DNA of 64,000 bases from positions 3,162,001 to 3,226,000 of the forward strand of contig NZ_JAJJMM010000001.1 of the NCBI RefSeq assembly GCF_020905295.1, given 5' to 3'. This DNA is from Flavobacterium piscisymbiosum. Its GTDB lineage: Bacteria; Bacteroidota; Bacteroidia; Flavobacteriales; Flavobacteriaceae. Shown piece after piece: positions 1 through 6,433 of the stretch. The first letter of the stretch is position 1. Each line of letters opens with the position of its first letter. The translations under genes were made by a program, and so were the position numbers. The notes beneath the pieces were generated by a model that ran no database searches, was not told where the DNA came from, and saw only the letters and a program-made list of their open reading frames with translations.

Positions 1-2
1 CG

Positions 3-593
3 GAATATAAAACGACTGAACCTAATTTATCGATCGAAATCGTAAAATGCGATTTACCTGAAAAAGTAATGGATTTAGGTGTTCAGGAAGGAATCATCCG
101 CGCTATTTATGCTGCTCATAATGGAGTTTACAGAATGAGCGCTGATATGGAAGATTTAGTTGAAACTTCAAATAATATTGCCAGAGTTATTGTAAAAGAT
201 GGTGAAATATCTATTGGATGTTTAACACGTTCATCTGTAGAAACTTCAAAATTTGATTTGGCAAATGCATTGCGTTCTGCTTTTGAATTGGTAGGTTGCG
301 AAGTAGAATTATCTGGTTCTTACCCAGGATGGACGCCAAATGTAAATTCTGAAATATTAGATACTTTGGTTGGAATCTACGAAAAACAAAATAATGAAAA
401 GCCAAAAGTGGTAGCTTGTCACGCAGGTTTAGAATGTGGAATCTTAGGAACAAATTACCCTGATATGGATATGATTTCTTTTGGACCAACAATCCATGGT
501 GCGCATTCACCAGATGAAAGAGCAAGTATTTCTTCGGCTCAAAAATATTGGAAATTTGTGTTAGAAATTCTTTCGAATATTCCGGTTAAATAA
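3..593 (+). CDS. pepD: PepD-type aminoacyl-histidine dipeptidase, C-terminal part
   Basis: This is the C-terminal part of a cytosolic zinc dipeptidase of the PepD (M20 family, Xaa-His / nonspecific dipeptidase) type. The frame is open from base 3, so the gene begins outside the window and no start can be given. Visible family features are the segment VACHAGLECGIL, in which His and Glu fall at the M20 metal/active-site region, the MISFGPTIHGAHSPDE segment with a metal-ligand His, and the terminal ..KYWKFVLEIL helix. The stop is followed 8 nt later by a palindromic intergenic repeat. Family assignment is strong; the missing N-terminal half cannot be checked. Confidence 0.9.
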   Translation, partial: EYKTTEPNLSIEIVKCDLPEKVMDLGVQEGIIRAIYAAHNGVYRMSADMEDLVETSNNIARVIVKDGEISIGCLTRSSVETSKFDLANALRSAFELVGCEVELSGSYPGWTPNVNSEILDTLVGIYEKQNNEKPKVVACHAGLECGILGTNYPDMDMISFGPTIHGAHSPDERASISSAQKYWKFVLEILSNIPVK

Positions 594-600
594 AGTAATC

Positions 601-663
601 AGTTTTCAGTCACAGTTTTCAGTTTCTCATTGAGACTGAAAACTGCGACTGCGACTGAAAACT
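601..663. repeat. CAGTTTTCAGT palindromic repeat, copy 1
   Basis: An intergenic repeat made of CAGTTTTCAGT and its reverse complement ACTGAAAACTG around an 11 nt loop (about 614-646), followed by a CGACTG tandem and a second ACTGAAAAC. It sits between the pepD stop and the stop of the small minus-strand gene, whose TAG is formed by the CTA at the repeat edge (662-664). Related copies are at 57122-57171 and 58401-58450. Function unknown; it may act as a transcript-end hairpin. Confidence 0.75.
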
Positions 664-772
664 AATCTCTCTTAGGACTATTTTTCTTCTCTCTTTTTTC
701 TTCTTTCTTTTCTTTAGCCGTTTTTAACGGTTCTTTTTTTGCTGTTTTTTTAGCATCCTGACTCTTAGCCAT
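662..772 (-). CDS. Small lysine-rich protein (36 aa)
   Basis: A 36-codon reading frame read by hand on the minus strand. It begins MAKSQDAKKTAKKEP and is dominated by Lys, Glu and Arg, ending ..NSPKRD. There is no signal peptide or hydrophobic segment, and the composition suggests a highly basic, probably disordered cytosolic or nucleic-acid-associated peptide. Similar short MAKSQ..KK proteins are, to my recollection, common hypothetical genes in Flavobacterium. The stop codon lies in the edge of the CAGTTTTCAGT repeat. No function can be assigned. Confidence 0.55.
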   Translation of the reverse strand: MAKSQDAKKTAKKEPLKTAKEKKEEKREKKNSPKRD

Positions 773-847
773 AATATCTTGATTTAGTTTGTATTATTTA
801 TTTTAATAGTAAATGTAAGGTTTTTTATAATCCTAAAGGCATAAAAA

Positions 848-874
848 AATCCCCAATTTATAAAATTAAGGATT
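848..874 (-). terminator. Rho-independent terminator for the minus-strand cassette run
   Basis: On the minus strand, AATCC..AATTTT pairs with AAATT..GGATT and is followed by a run of seven T. It lies about 100 nt beyond the stop of the 973-1446 gene and would end transcripts coming leftward through the five-gene run. Confidence 0.6.
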
Positions 875-897
875 TGAGTTTAAGAAAGTATTGATTA

Positions 898-921
898 TTA
901 TGTTTTGGTGTTACTGCAGAG
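898..921. repeat. Possible degenerate left end of the cassette repeat
   Basis: The segment GTTTTGGTGTTACTGC resembles the left arm of the repeat at 2011-2146 (GTTTTGGCATTACAGC, 13 of 16 identical). Only this short part is recognisable, so it may be chance or the decayed outer edge of the array. Confidence 0.3.
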
Positions 922-972
922 TAAAACAAAATAATTTCAGATAAATTTCAATCTAAGTTGGAAATTTATCAA

Positions 973-1446
973 TTATATTTCTTTTAAAAGTATGGGTTTT
1001 CCATTTACTTCCATTCTTTCTATTTTTTCATCATTTGGGAATAGTGGCCAAAATTTAGCCATAAAAGATCTGGTCTTTCCTGCTTTTAAAATCATTTTGT
1101 AATTCTCGGTAGTTGTAGTTATCTTCATTCCTTGTACCACTTGATGAATATCGTATTTTTTGTTGTTTTTGTCAATAAGGAAAAATTTTTGAAAATCTAT
1201 TTCTACGTCTGAGTTAGTAGTATTGGAGAATTGTATCAATACTGTTTTAAATTTATGTCCTTTTTGATAATAATTAGTTTGATAAAATCCTGCATCTCCA
1301 TATGCAGAAGATTTAGAGCTGTAAAATCTTTTTATGCTATATGTTACGCCATCTGAAAAATCAAACTTATTTTCTTCTATTCTTTGCGCATTTATATGTT
1401 GTAATATGCCGCAGCATACTAACAGAGTAAGTAAAATTTTTTTCAT
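973..1446 (-). CDS. Secreted hypothetical protein (157 aa)
   Basis: I do not recognise the family. Residues 1-21 form a clear signal peptide (MKKILLTLLVCCGILQHINA, cleaved before Gln), so the product is exported. The mature part is about 135 residues, beta-rich in appearance, with FSNTTNSDVEIDFQKFFLID resembling the middle of an Ig-like or DUF4352-type extracellular domain; this resemblance is weak. It is the last gene of a same-strand run separated by cassette-like repeats, and only about 30 nt separate it from the preceding gene, so those two may be carried as one unit. Confidence 0.75.
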   Translation of the reverse strand: MKKILLTLLVCCGILQHINAQRIEENKFDFSDGVTYSIKRFYSSKSSAYGDAGFYQTNYYQKGHKFKTVLIQFSNTTNSDVEIDFQKFFLIDKNNKKYDIHQVVQGMKITTTTENYKMILKAGKTRSFMAKFWPLFPNDEKIERMEVNGKPILLKEI

Positions 1447-1457
1447 TATTTTTTTTA

Positions 1458-1484
1458 GTTGTTCGCTGCAACGGCTGTTATAAC
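1458..1484. repeat. Short cassette repeat (R1)
   Basis: A compact element GTTGTTCGCTG-CAACGGCTGTTATAAC between the two leftmost genes of the array. It contains the GGCTGT block of the longer repeats and its ends are mutually complementary (GTT..AAC). It overlaps the final codons and stop of the upstream gene (stop 1478-1480). It may be a minimal or collapsed copy of R2-R4. Confidence 0.4.
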
Positions 1485-1984
1485 AAGGTTTTTTTTATTT
1501 TTCTTTCATATTCTGTTTCAAAACCAAGATAACTAATATCATTTAGTTTTATAATTTCGTTTTCACTCCAATTGGAATCTTCATCAATTAAATGTAATTC
1601 AACTGAATCATTTGTTACCCATAGTATTTTACCAACAAAAAATGAATCTTCATTATCATAGGTAAAAATTGAAACTACTTCGGATACTAAGCTTTTCAAT
1701 GATTTTTCTAAATCTTTAAAGTCATTCAAATTAATATTAGCTAATAAACTTTCTGAGTTGTCATTTTTCAATTCTGCATAATCGTTTTCTTCCCATGTTC
1801 TATATTTTTCAATATCACTGTTTTTCACAATAGTATATCCGTCAAACTTTTCGTTTTCTTCGTCAAAATTAAGAAGCATAACTATTTCAGAGTTTGCTAC
1901 GACACACTTTCCCGTGTAAATATCATTTACAATTGGTGCAAGATCAAGATCTACGATTAATTTTCTTTCTGCTATTTCTTCCAT
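1478..1984 (-). CDS. Acidic hypothetical protein (168 aa)
   Basis: No family recognised. The protein is strongly acidic, with no signal peptide or membrane segment, so it is probably cytosolic. It has alternating beta-like stretches (IVMLLNFDEENEKFDGYTIV, FFVGKILWVTNDSVELHLID) of the kind found in small beta-barrel or Sm-like folds, and ends ..NDISYLGFETEYERKIKK. The ..GKILWVTNDSVELHLIDEDSNW.. stretch resembles contact-dependent immunity-like cassette proteins only in general character. It lies between repeats R1 and R2, and the start chosen gives no overlap with R2. Confidence 0.7.
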   Translation of the reverse strand: MEEIAERKLIVDLDLAPIVNDIYTGKCVVANSEIVMLLNFDEENEKFDGYTIVKNSDIEKYRTWEENDYAELKNDNSESLLANINLNDFKDLEKSLKSLVSEVVSIFTYDNEDSFFVGKILWVTNDSVELHLIDEDSNWSENEIIKLNDISYLGFETEYERKIKKTLL

Positions 1985-2010
1985 TTGTAAGTTACGTATT
2001 TAAAATGTGC

Positions 2011-2146
2011 TATAACGTTTTGGCATTACAGCGGGTTTGGGACTAAATTAAGCCCATTCTTCGGATCTTCCAAATCATCTCAAAGACAAAATTATTTTCC
2101 CATTAAACCTATTGCCCAAATCTGTTATGGTCGCTGTTGATGGCAG
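2011..2146. repeat. Cassette-boundary imperfect palindrome R2
   Basis: An imperfect palindrome of about 136 nt. The left part TATAACGTTTTGG-CATTACAG pairs with the right part CTGTTATGGTCGCTGTTGATG, and TTTGGG (2035-2041) with CCCAAA. It shares AGCGGGTTTGGGACTAA (2030-2046) with R3 exactly, CCCATTCTTC (2053-2062) with R3 and R4, and a GTT..GGTCGCTGT block at 2124-2137. It sits between two unrelated genes in the same orientation, like an integron attC site between cassettes. Confidence 0.7.
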
Positions 2147-2152
2147 TGATTT

Positions 2153-2932
2153 TTATTCATAATTTATTACGCTTTCCAGTCCTAATGCTTCTAAGTCTAT
2201 TTTTAAAGATAAAGGGGATTGGATCATTTTCAAAATACTTTCATTCATGTTCGTACAAGAAACGACACCTAAGTTGTTTTCGATAGCAATTTCTATGAAC
2301 TTACAAAAATCTGTAAAGTATTTTTTTGCGTCTTCGTTAGTAGGGTATAAGTTTTCTTTGTCTAACCACAAAAGTTTTAAATCTTCATTTGTCACCAAAT
2401 TTATAAGTCCGGTACAATTTGAACGGGAACTATAAAATATACTTCCCAAATTGCTATCAGTAAAATTGAAAATAATTTCTCCTGCAACAGAATTTGGATT
2501 AGCATTAACACGTCCGGTAAATATACTTCTGCCTAAAATTAAATGAGGGTTAAAAGCAGCACATTCTGAAAAAATCATTAACGTCAAAATGAGGTTGATG
2601 TCTTCTATTACTTGCCCATTTGCTTTTTGAAAATCTTCTTCGTCTTGATAGCGTTTTTTAATAAAAATAGAATATTCTTCGCTTGTTCCCTTTTTTCGTG
2701 TGTGTATATTGAGTAAGGTTTTGTGTGATTTAAAGTCTTCGTCTAAATCTTGACTAAATCTTAATATTTCAGCAATTCGTTCATCATTTTTATCATTTCC
2801 ATAGGCTATATATTTTCCGAATTCTGAATTAAAATATTTTTTAATTAATTCTCCATTACTTTTAAAGTCAGTAACAATTTTTGAATAGAATTTTTTATCG
2901 TCAAAGTGATGTAGAGTATTCCAATCGCCCAT
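2153..2932 (-). CDS. Hypothetical cytosolic protein (259 aa)
   Basis: Family not recognised. There is no signal peptide or transmembrane segment. The N-terminus starts MGDWNTLHHFDDKKFYSKIV, the middle carries a helical stretch (INLILTLMIFSECAAFNPHLILGR) and a segment FTGRVNANPNSVAGEI, and the C-terminus repeats acidic helices. It is similar in general character to sporadically distributed accessory proteins of Bacteroidota. It is bounded on both sides by the cassette repeats R2 and R3, with only 6 nt between R2 and the stop, which argues it moved as a single-gene unit. Confidence 0.7.
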   Translation of the reverse strand: MGDWNTLHHFDDKKFYSKIVTDFKSNGELIKKYFNSEFGKYIAYGNDKNDERIAEILRFSQDLDEDFKSHKTLLNIHTRKKGTSEEYSIFIKKRYQDEEDFQKANGQVIEDINLILTLMIFSECAAFNPHLILGRSIFTGRVNANPNSVAGEIIFNFTDSNLGSIFYSSRSNCTGLINLVTNEDLKLLWLDKENLYPTNEDAKKYFTDFCKFIEIAIENNLGVVSCTNMNESILKMIQSPLSLKIDLEALGLESVINYE

Positions 2933-2963
2933 TTTAATGATTTTTGAGGTTTATTTGGTATTG

Positions 2964-3096
2964 CTATCAACGTTTTGCTGTTATAGAGCGGGTTTGGGAC
3001 TAAGTTAAACCCATTCTTCTGATTGTCAAGTTATCTCAAATACAAAACCAATTCTATTAAGCTTATTGTTCAAATTCGTTGTAGTGGCTGTGATAT
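2964..3096. repeat. Cassette-boundary imperfect palindrome R3
   Basis: About 133 nt with outer arms GCTATCA and TGATATGC. It shares AGCGGGTTTGGGACTAA (2987-3003) and CCCATTCTTC (3010-3019) with R2, and GTTGTAGTGGCTGT (3078-3091) exactly with R4. It is in the same orientation relative to the genes as the other copies. Confidence 0.7.
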
Positions 3097-3103
3097 GCTG
3101 TTT

Positions 3104-4039
3104 TTATTTCCCTTTCCGCCAGTCTTCCAATGTCATTACAGTTTTGGTTTTTGGATTGAAGTATTTTATTTCAAAAGTTTTTTGGTCTACATAATAATTT
3201 AATTCTCTATTTCCAGCTTCTACTCTAATCCAATAATAACCTTTTCCAGTGTCGTATGGAGATTCTAAAATGGCCGTTGAAGACCAATCTTGATTTTCAG
3301 GCATCTTTATCAATAATTGTGTAATCTTGTGTCGTTTTTTATTGTCGACATTACAAATCTCGCAAATTTCAAAACTTGGATTTCCAGTAGGGAAAAAAAC
3401 TTCATTGAGTAGAGGTTTATTTTTTTCAAGCTCTTCAACTCTTTTTTGAGTCCATATGTAATAAATAAAATGTTTTCTCGATTTGTCTTCTTCAAGATTG
3501 TATTTATATGTTTTAAGAGCGGAGATCTTGTCTCCTATGCTTTCATAATAATTTCCGAGCGCATAATAGTTGCCATTACAAGTACCAATGCTGTCGATAA
3601 ATGATTTAGCAGACTTGAAGTCTTTTAATTTAACATAGTTTGCAGCATAGGCGATAGCTGCATCTCCAGTTTTGTTATCTTCAGTATTTAATTCGTTGAT
3701 TGATTCCTTGTATTTACCAATCTTATAAAATAATTCTGCTTTAAAACTGTGTAAGCTACGGTTAATGTTAGGTTTAATTTGTGATATGTATTTATCTTTT
3801 TCGTTCTTATTTACGATTAATAAACTGTCTACTTTCCTGAGAACTTTATCTGGATTTTTTTCAGATTCAATATATAATTTATTTAAAAGATTTTCAAAAT
3901 TTGTAAATGCTTCTGAAATTTTTTCATCTTCTTGATGCATCTTTTCGTGCTCCTTGTCAAAGAATAAATCTGGTTTATCGTTCTTACAAGAAATAAGAAG
4001 TAAAAAAAATAAAAATGTTACTTTTTGCAGTTTTTTCAT
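3104..4039 (-). CDS. TPR-type lipoprotein (311 aa)
   Basis: An exported lipoprotein with a lipobox LLLISC at residues 13-18, so the mature protein starts at Cys18. I start it at the ATG giving MKKLQKVTFLFF; an in-frame upstream ATG at 4093 would add 18 residues before the signal peptide and run into repeat R4. Residues about 80-200 look like tetratricopeptide helices (HSFKAELFYKIGKYKESINE, GNYYALGNYYESIGDKISAL). The C-terminal 60 residues (YYWIRVEAGNRELNYYVDQ..) resemble a PepSY-like beta sheet. It lies between repeats R3 and R4. The role is unknown, probably envelope-associated. Confidence 0.75.
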   Translation of the reverse strand: MKKLQKVTFLFFLLLISCKNDKPDLFFDKEHEKMHQEDEKISEAFTNFENLLNKLYIESEKNPDKVLRKVDSLLIVNKNEKDKYISQIKPNINRSLHSFKAELFYKIGKYKESINELNTEDNKTGDAAIAYAANYVKLKDFKSAKSFIDSIGTCNGNYYALGNYYESIGDKISALKTYKYNLEEDKSRKHFIYYIWTQKRVEELEKNKPLLNEVFFPTGNPSFEICEICNVDNKKRHKITQLLIKMPENQDWSSTAILESPYDTGKGYYWIRVEAGNRELNYYVDQKTFEIKYFNPKTKTVMTLEDWRKGK

Positions 4040-4061
4040 AAATGGTTTGTAAATTTTCGGT

Positions 4062-4153
4062 AGTACAACGGTTTTGCGATTAATTACGCCCATTCTTCAG
4101 ATTTCCCAAATTTCCATTAAGTCTATTGCTAAAATCAGTTGTAGTGGCTGTTA
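4062..4153. repeat. Cassette-boundary imperfect palindrome R4
   Basis: A shorter copy (about 92 nt). The left edge TACAACGGTTTTG and the right edge GTTGTAGTGGCTGTTA contain complementary TACAAC/GTTGTA. It keeps the CCCATTCTTC block (4089-4098) and a TTAAGTCTATTG block like R3. GTTGTAGTGGCTGT at 4138-4151 is identical to R3. Confidence 0.7.
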
Positions 4154-4160
4154 GTTAAAG

Positions 4161-5144
4161 TTAATTCTTTGTTTCATAGTATTCCAACCAATTCCGTATT
4201 CTTCCGACAAACATTTTTAGATAATTTTCACTCAAAAATATATTCGACCAATCAAATCTTTGTGCTTGTACTCCAAGATAAAACACAAAAATTGACGCAC
4301 CCGCTTCTGGAATTAACTTTATTTCATTTTCTGATAAATGTCTTATTTTTTGGTATCCATTTAAAAAACTTTTAGCCTTTAATTCATATTCATTTTTGTC
4401 GGATTCTATAAAAAATAATTGTTTGCAAAAATAGCCAACATCCAAAATTAATAAACCATTTCCACAATTATCAAAGTCAAAAATAGTGATTTCATTTTCA
4501 TTATTAACGCTCAAATTATCATACCAAATATCCAAATGAACTATTCCATTTTGATCTTCTAATAAATTACATTCTTTTATTCTTTTTGGTATTTTACTAC
4601 CAATTTCTTTTAAGAATTTCATTTCATCTAAATCTTCGGTAAAAAATGTTTTTAAATAATTATATGAACTATTTAAAAACATTTCAAAATCATAGTTTAC
4701 TCTGTCAATTTTTTTATTTTCGGTTATATTATGAATTTTAGCCATTAATGAACCAATAGAATAACAAGTTTCATTAGACATAAAGCGAATTTTTTCTCCT
4801 TTAGCATAAGAAAATACAACAACATATCTAATTCCTTCTGGGGCATTAATTTCTTGAATAAAATTTCCGTTTTTGTCGACAATTGGATGAGAAACAGATA
4901 AGGAATTATTTTTGAGTAAAATTAATAATTCTAATTCTTGTTCAATTTCTTTTTTTGTTCTCCATTTGTAACAATAAACTCTTATAACAAATTTAGTTTC
5001 ATTATCCGAAATAAAATAAGTATGATTTAAACCTGTTCTAAATAATTTACAAATAAAATTTTCGTTTAGTTGGTATTTTTCAGTTATAAAGAGTCCCAAT
5101 TCCTTTTCAGATAATGTTGATGCTAATACTGGAAATGTTGTCAT
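4161..5144 (-). CDS. Aminoglycoside phosphotransferase-fold kinase
   Basis: A 327-aa member of the APH / choline kinase-like phosphotransferase family. Diagnostic sites are the catalytic loop HLDIWYDN (Brenner motif HxDxxxxN) near residue 205 and IFDFDN near 222, which supplies the metal-binding Asp. N-terminal lobe features include KFVIRVYCYKWRTKKEIEQE, with the ATP-binding strand and Glu. The substrate cannot be told from sequence: relatives phosphorylate aminoglycosides, homoserine, choline, fructosamine or macrolides. It is the first gene of the minus-strand cassette-like run, 7 nt past repeat R4, and very AT-rich, which fits an acquired gene. Kinase fold is likely; antibiotic resistance is only a possibility. 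Confidence 0.85.
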   Translation of the reverse strand: MTTFPVLASTLSEKELGLFITEKYQLNENFICKLFRTGLNHTYFISDNETKFVIRVYCYKWRTKKEIEQELELLILLKNNSLSVSHPIVDKNGNFIQEINAPEGIRYVVVFSYAKGEKIRFMSNETCYSIGSLMAKIHNITENKKIDRVNYDFEMFLNSSYNYLKTFFTEDLDEMKFLKEIGSKIPKRIKECNLLEDQNGIVHLDIWYDNLSVNNENEITIFDFDNCGNGLLILDVGYFCKQLFFIESDKNEYELKAKSFLNGYQKIRHLSENEIKLIPEAGASIFVFYLGVQAQRFDWSNIFLSENYLKMFVGRIRNWLEYYETKN

Positions 5145-5222
5145 TATATTCGAATTTTGTTTAATAGAGGATAGCCACTAAATAGGATGCCTTTGTATGA
5201 AAATATCTGTTTTAGTAAAAAT

Positions 5223-5230
5223 CAAATATA
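5223..5230 (-). promoter_or_regulatory. Candidate -7 box upstream of the cassette run
   Basis: On the minus strand the sequence is TATATTTG, matching the Bacteroidota -7 consensus TAnnTTTG, about 80 nt upstream of the kinase start. No good -33 TTTG is visible at the usual distance. It could drive the first cassette gene and perhaps those after it. Confidence 0.4.
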
Positions 5231-5289
5231 ACATATTTGTCTTACAGATAATTAAGCAGAACCTTAATATTATTGATTACTTTTCGCAA

Positions 5290-5322
5290 TAACGTGTGGG
5301 AGCTATAAGGTCGGCTTTTCTA
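5290..5322. repeat. Possible outer cassette repeat (R5)
   Basis: AACGTGTGGGAGCTATAAGG-TCGGCTTTT resembles the left arm of R3 (AACGTTTTGCTGTTATAGAG-CGGGTTT), with about two thirds of positions identical. The right half is not recognisable. If real, it marks the upstream edge of the array. Confidence 0.35.
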
Positions 5323-5355
5323 CGCTTTTAAAAATAAAAAACACTTTAAAATAAA

Positions 5356-5386
5356 AATCCCTGATCACTTAGAGTAATCAGGGATT
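5356..5386 (-). terminator. Terminator of the 5410-6183 gene
   Basis: AATCCCTGATCAC pairs with GTAATCAGGGATT. On the minus strand the stem is followed by TTTTTATTTT. It lies 23 nt past the stop of the carboxypeptidase-regulatory-domain gene. Confidence 0.8.
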
Positions 5387-5409
5387 AATTTATTAGAGAA
5401 TGCTAAATT

Positions 5410-6183
5410 TTAATTTCGTTTCAGGACTTTATATTGTTCGTAACAGCCATTAATTGCATCCATAATCTGTAAATCATTTGCTGATTGTATAAAGGCTTCA
5501 GAATAATTACATCGCTGTAAAATTTCAGGAATTTCATCTTTGCTAATGCCTAACAATACTGAGACAGTTTCGCGATCGTATTTAGATTCTAACAGATTTC
5601 GAACAGTATCGTCTTTTCTCATTTCTTTTAATTTCTTGAGTTCTTTCGCATTTTTTCCAAAGAAACCATAGAGCACATCGGCAGGATTAAAAATAGATCC
5701 TAATACTTTTCCAAAAGCATTTGGAGAATATTCACCCGCTTCATAACCTTGTGTAAGACCTGAAATACTATAACGATAGTTCTCTTTAGTTGGAATCAAT
5801 TTAGAATCGACTTCAAGATATCCTGTTAAATTAAAAGGAGCAATGATAACTTCTTCCAGGGCAATTGCTTTTTCTGTAAGCTGAATTCTGGTTACTTTAT
5901 TTTTTATCCAGTCATTCGTTACTCTGATTCTAAGAGATTGAAATCCTAAAATCGAAAAGTGAATCGTGTCATTAAGCTGAACGTCTATCTCAAAATATCC
6001 TTTGGCATCAGATTTTGCACCACGAACTTTGTTGGTGTTGATGATGTTTACATTAGCAAGAGGTTGTTTACTATTATCGTTGATAATGTAACCAGATACT
6101 CTTTGAGGTACTGTAGACTCATTGTCTTGCGCAAAACCAATTGTAGATAGTAGTGTAAAAAAGAAAACTGCGAAATATTTCAT
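5410..6183 (-). CDS. Secreted carboxypeptidase-regulatory-like domain protein
   Basis: 257 aa with a signal peptide (residues 1-18, ..LLSTIGFAQ). Residues about 27-105 form a CarboxypepD_reg-like beta-sandwich (VSGYIINDNSKQPLANVNI, then SDAKGYFEIDV and IHFSILGFQSL), the module found at the N-terminus of SusC/TonB receptors but here without a plug or barrel. The remainder (about 120-257) is a helical domain of unknown role. In Bacteroidota such stand-alone proteins are periplasmic or envelope-associated with undefined function. It has its own terminator and is transcribed away from the helicase gene. Confidence 0.8.
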   Translation of the reverse strand: MKYFAVFFFTLLSTIGFAQDNESTVPQRVSGYIINDNSKQPLANVNIINTNKVRGAKSDAKGYFEIDVQLNDTIHFSILGFQSLRIRVTNDWIKNKVTRIQLTEKAIALEEVIIAPFNLTGYLEVDSKLIPTKENYRYSISGLTQGYEAGEYSPNAFGKVLGSIFNPADVLYGFFGKNAKELKKLKEMRKDDTVRNLLESKYDRETVSVLLGISKDEIPEILQRCNYSEAFIQSANDLQIMDAINGCYEQYKVLKRN

Positions 6184-6374
6184 ATCCTGATTTAAAGCAC
6201 TAAAAGTACTAAATAGGGATTAAATATTTCGCAGTCTTCGAATATAATTATCAGAAAATTAACAAAGCAAGAAGTGTTACTTTGGTATTCAACTAAAAAG
6301 GAGTAAGGAGATCTAAACTAAATTGTTTTGAATTAGAAGACACATCAATTGAGAGGAAGATTCTAATATAAAAA

Positions 6375-6410
6375 AATCCCAAATTCCAATTATGTCTGGA
6401 ATTTGGGATT
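6375..6410 (-). terminator. Terminator of the DEAD-box helicase gene
   Basis: AATCCCAAATTCCA pairs perfectly with TGGAATTTGGGATT. On the minus strand it is followed by seven T. It is located 24 nt beyond the helicase stop. The stem core is reused in the terminator at 33498-33541. Confidence 0.85.
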
Positions 6411-6433
6411 TTATATTTTAAGATATTGACTTA

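Noticed and set aside
4040..4093. Upstream start for the TPR lipoprotein
   Set aside because: It would place 18 polar residues before the lipoprotein signal and read into the cassette repeat.
898..5322. Classical class 1-type integron
   Set aside because: No intI, no standard attC core GTTRRRY/RYYYAAC in full and no attI recognised; the array is kept as cassette-like only.
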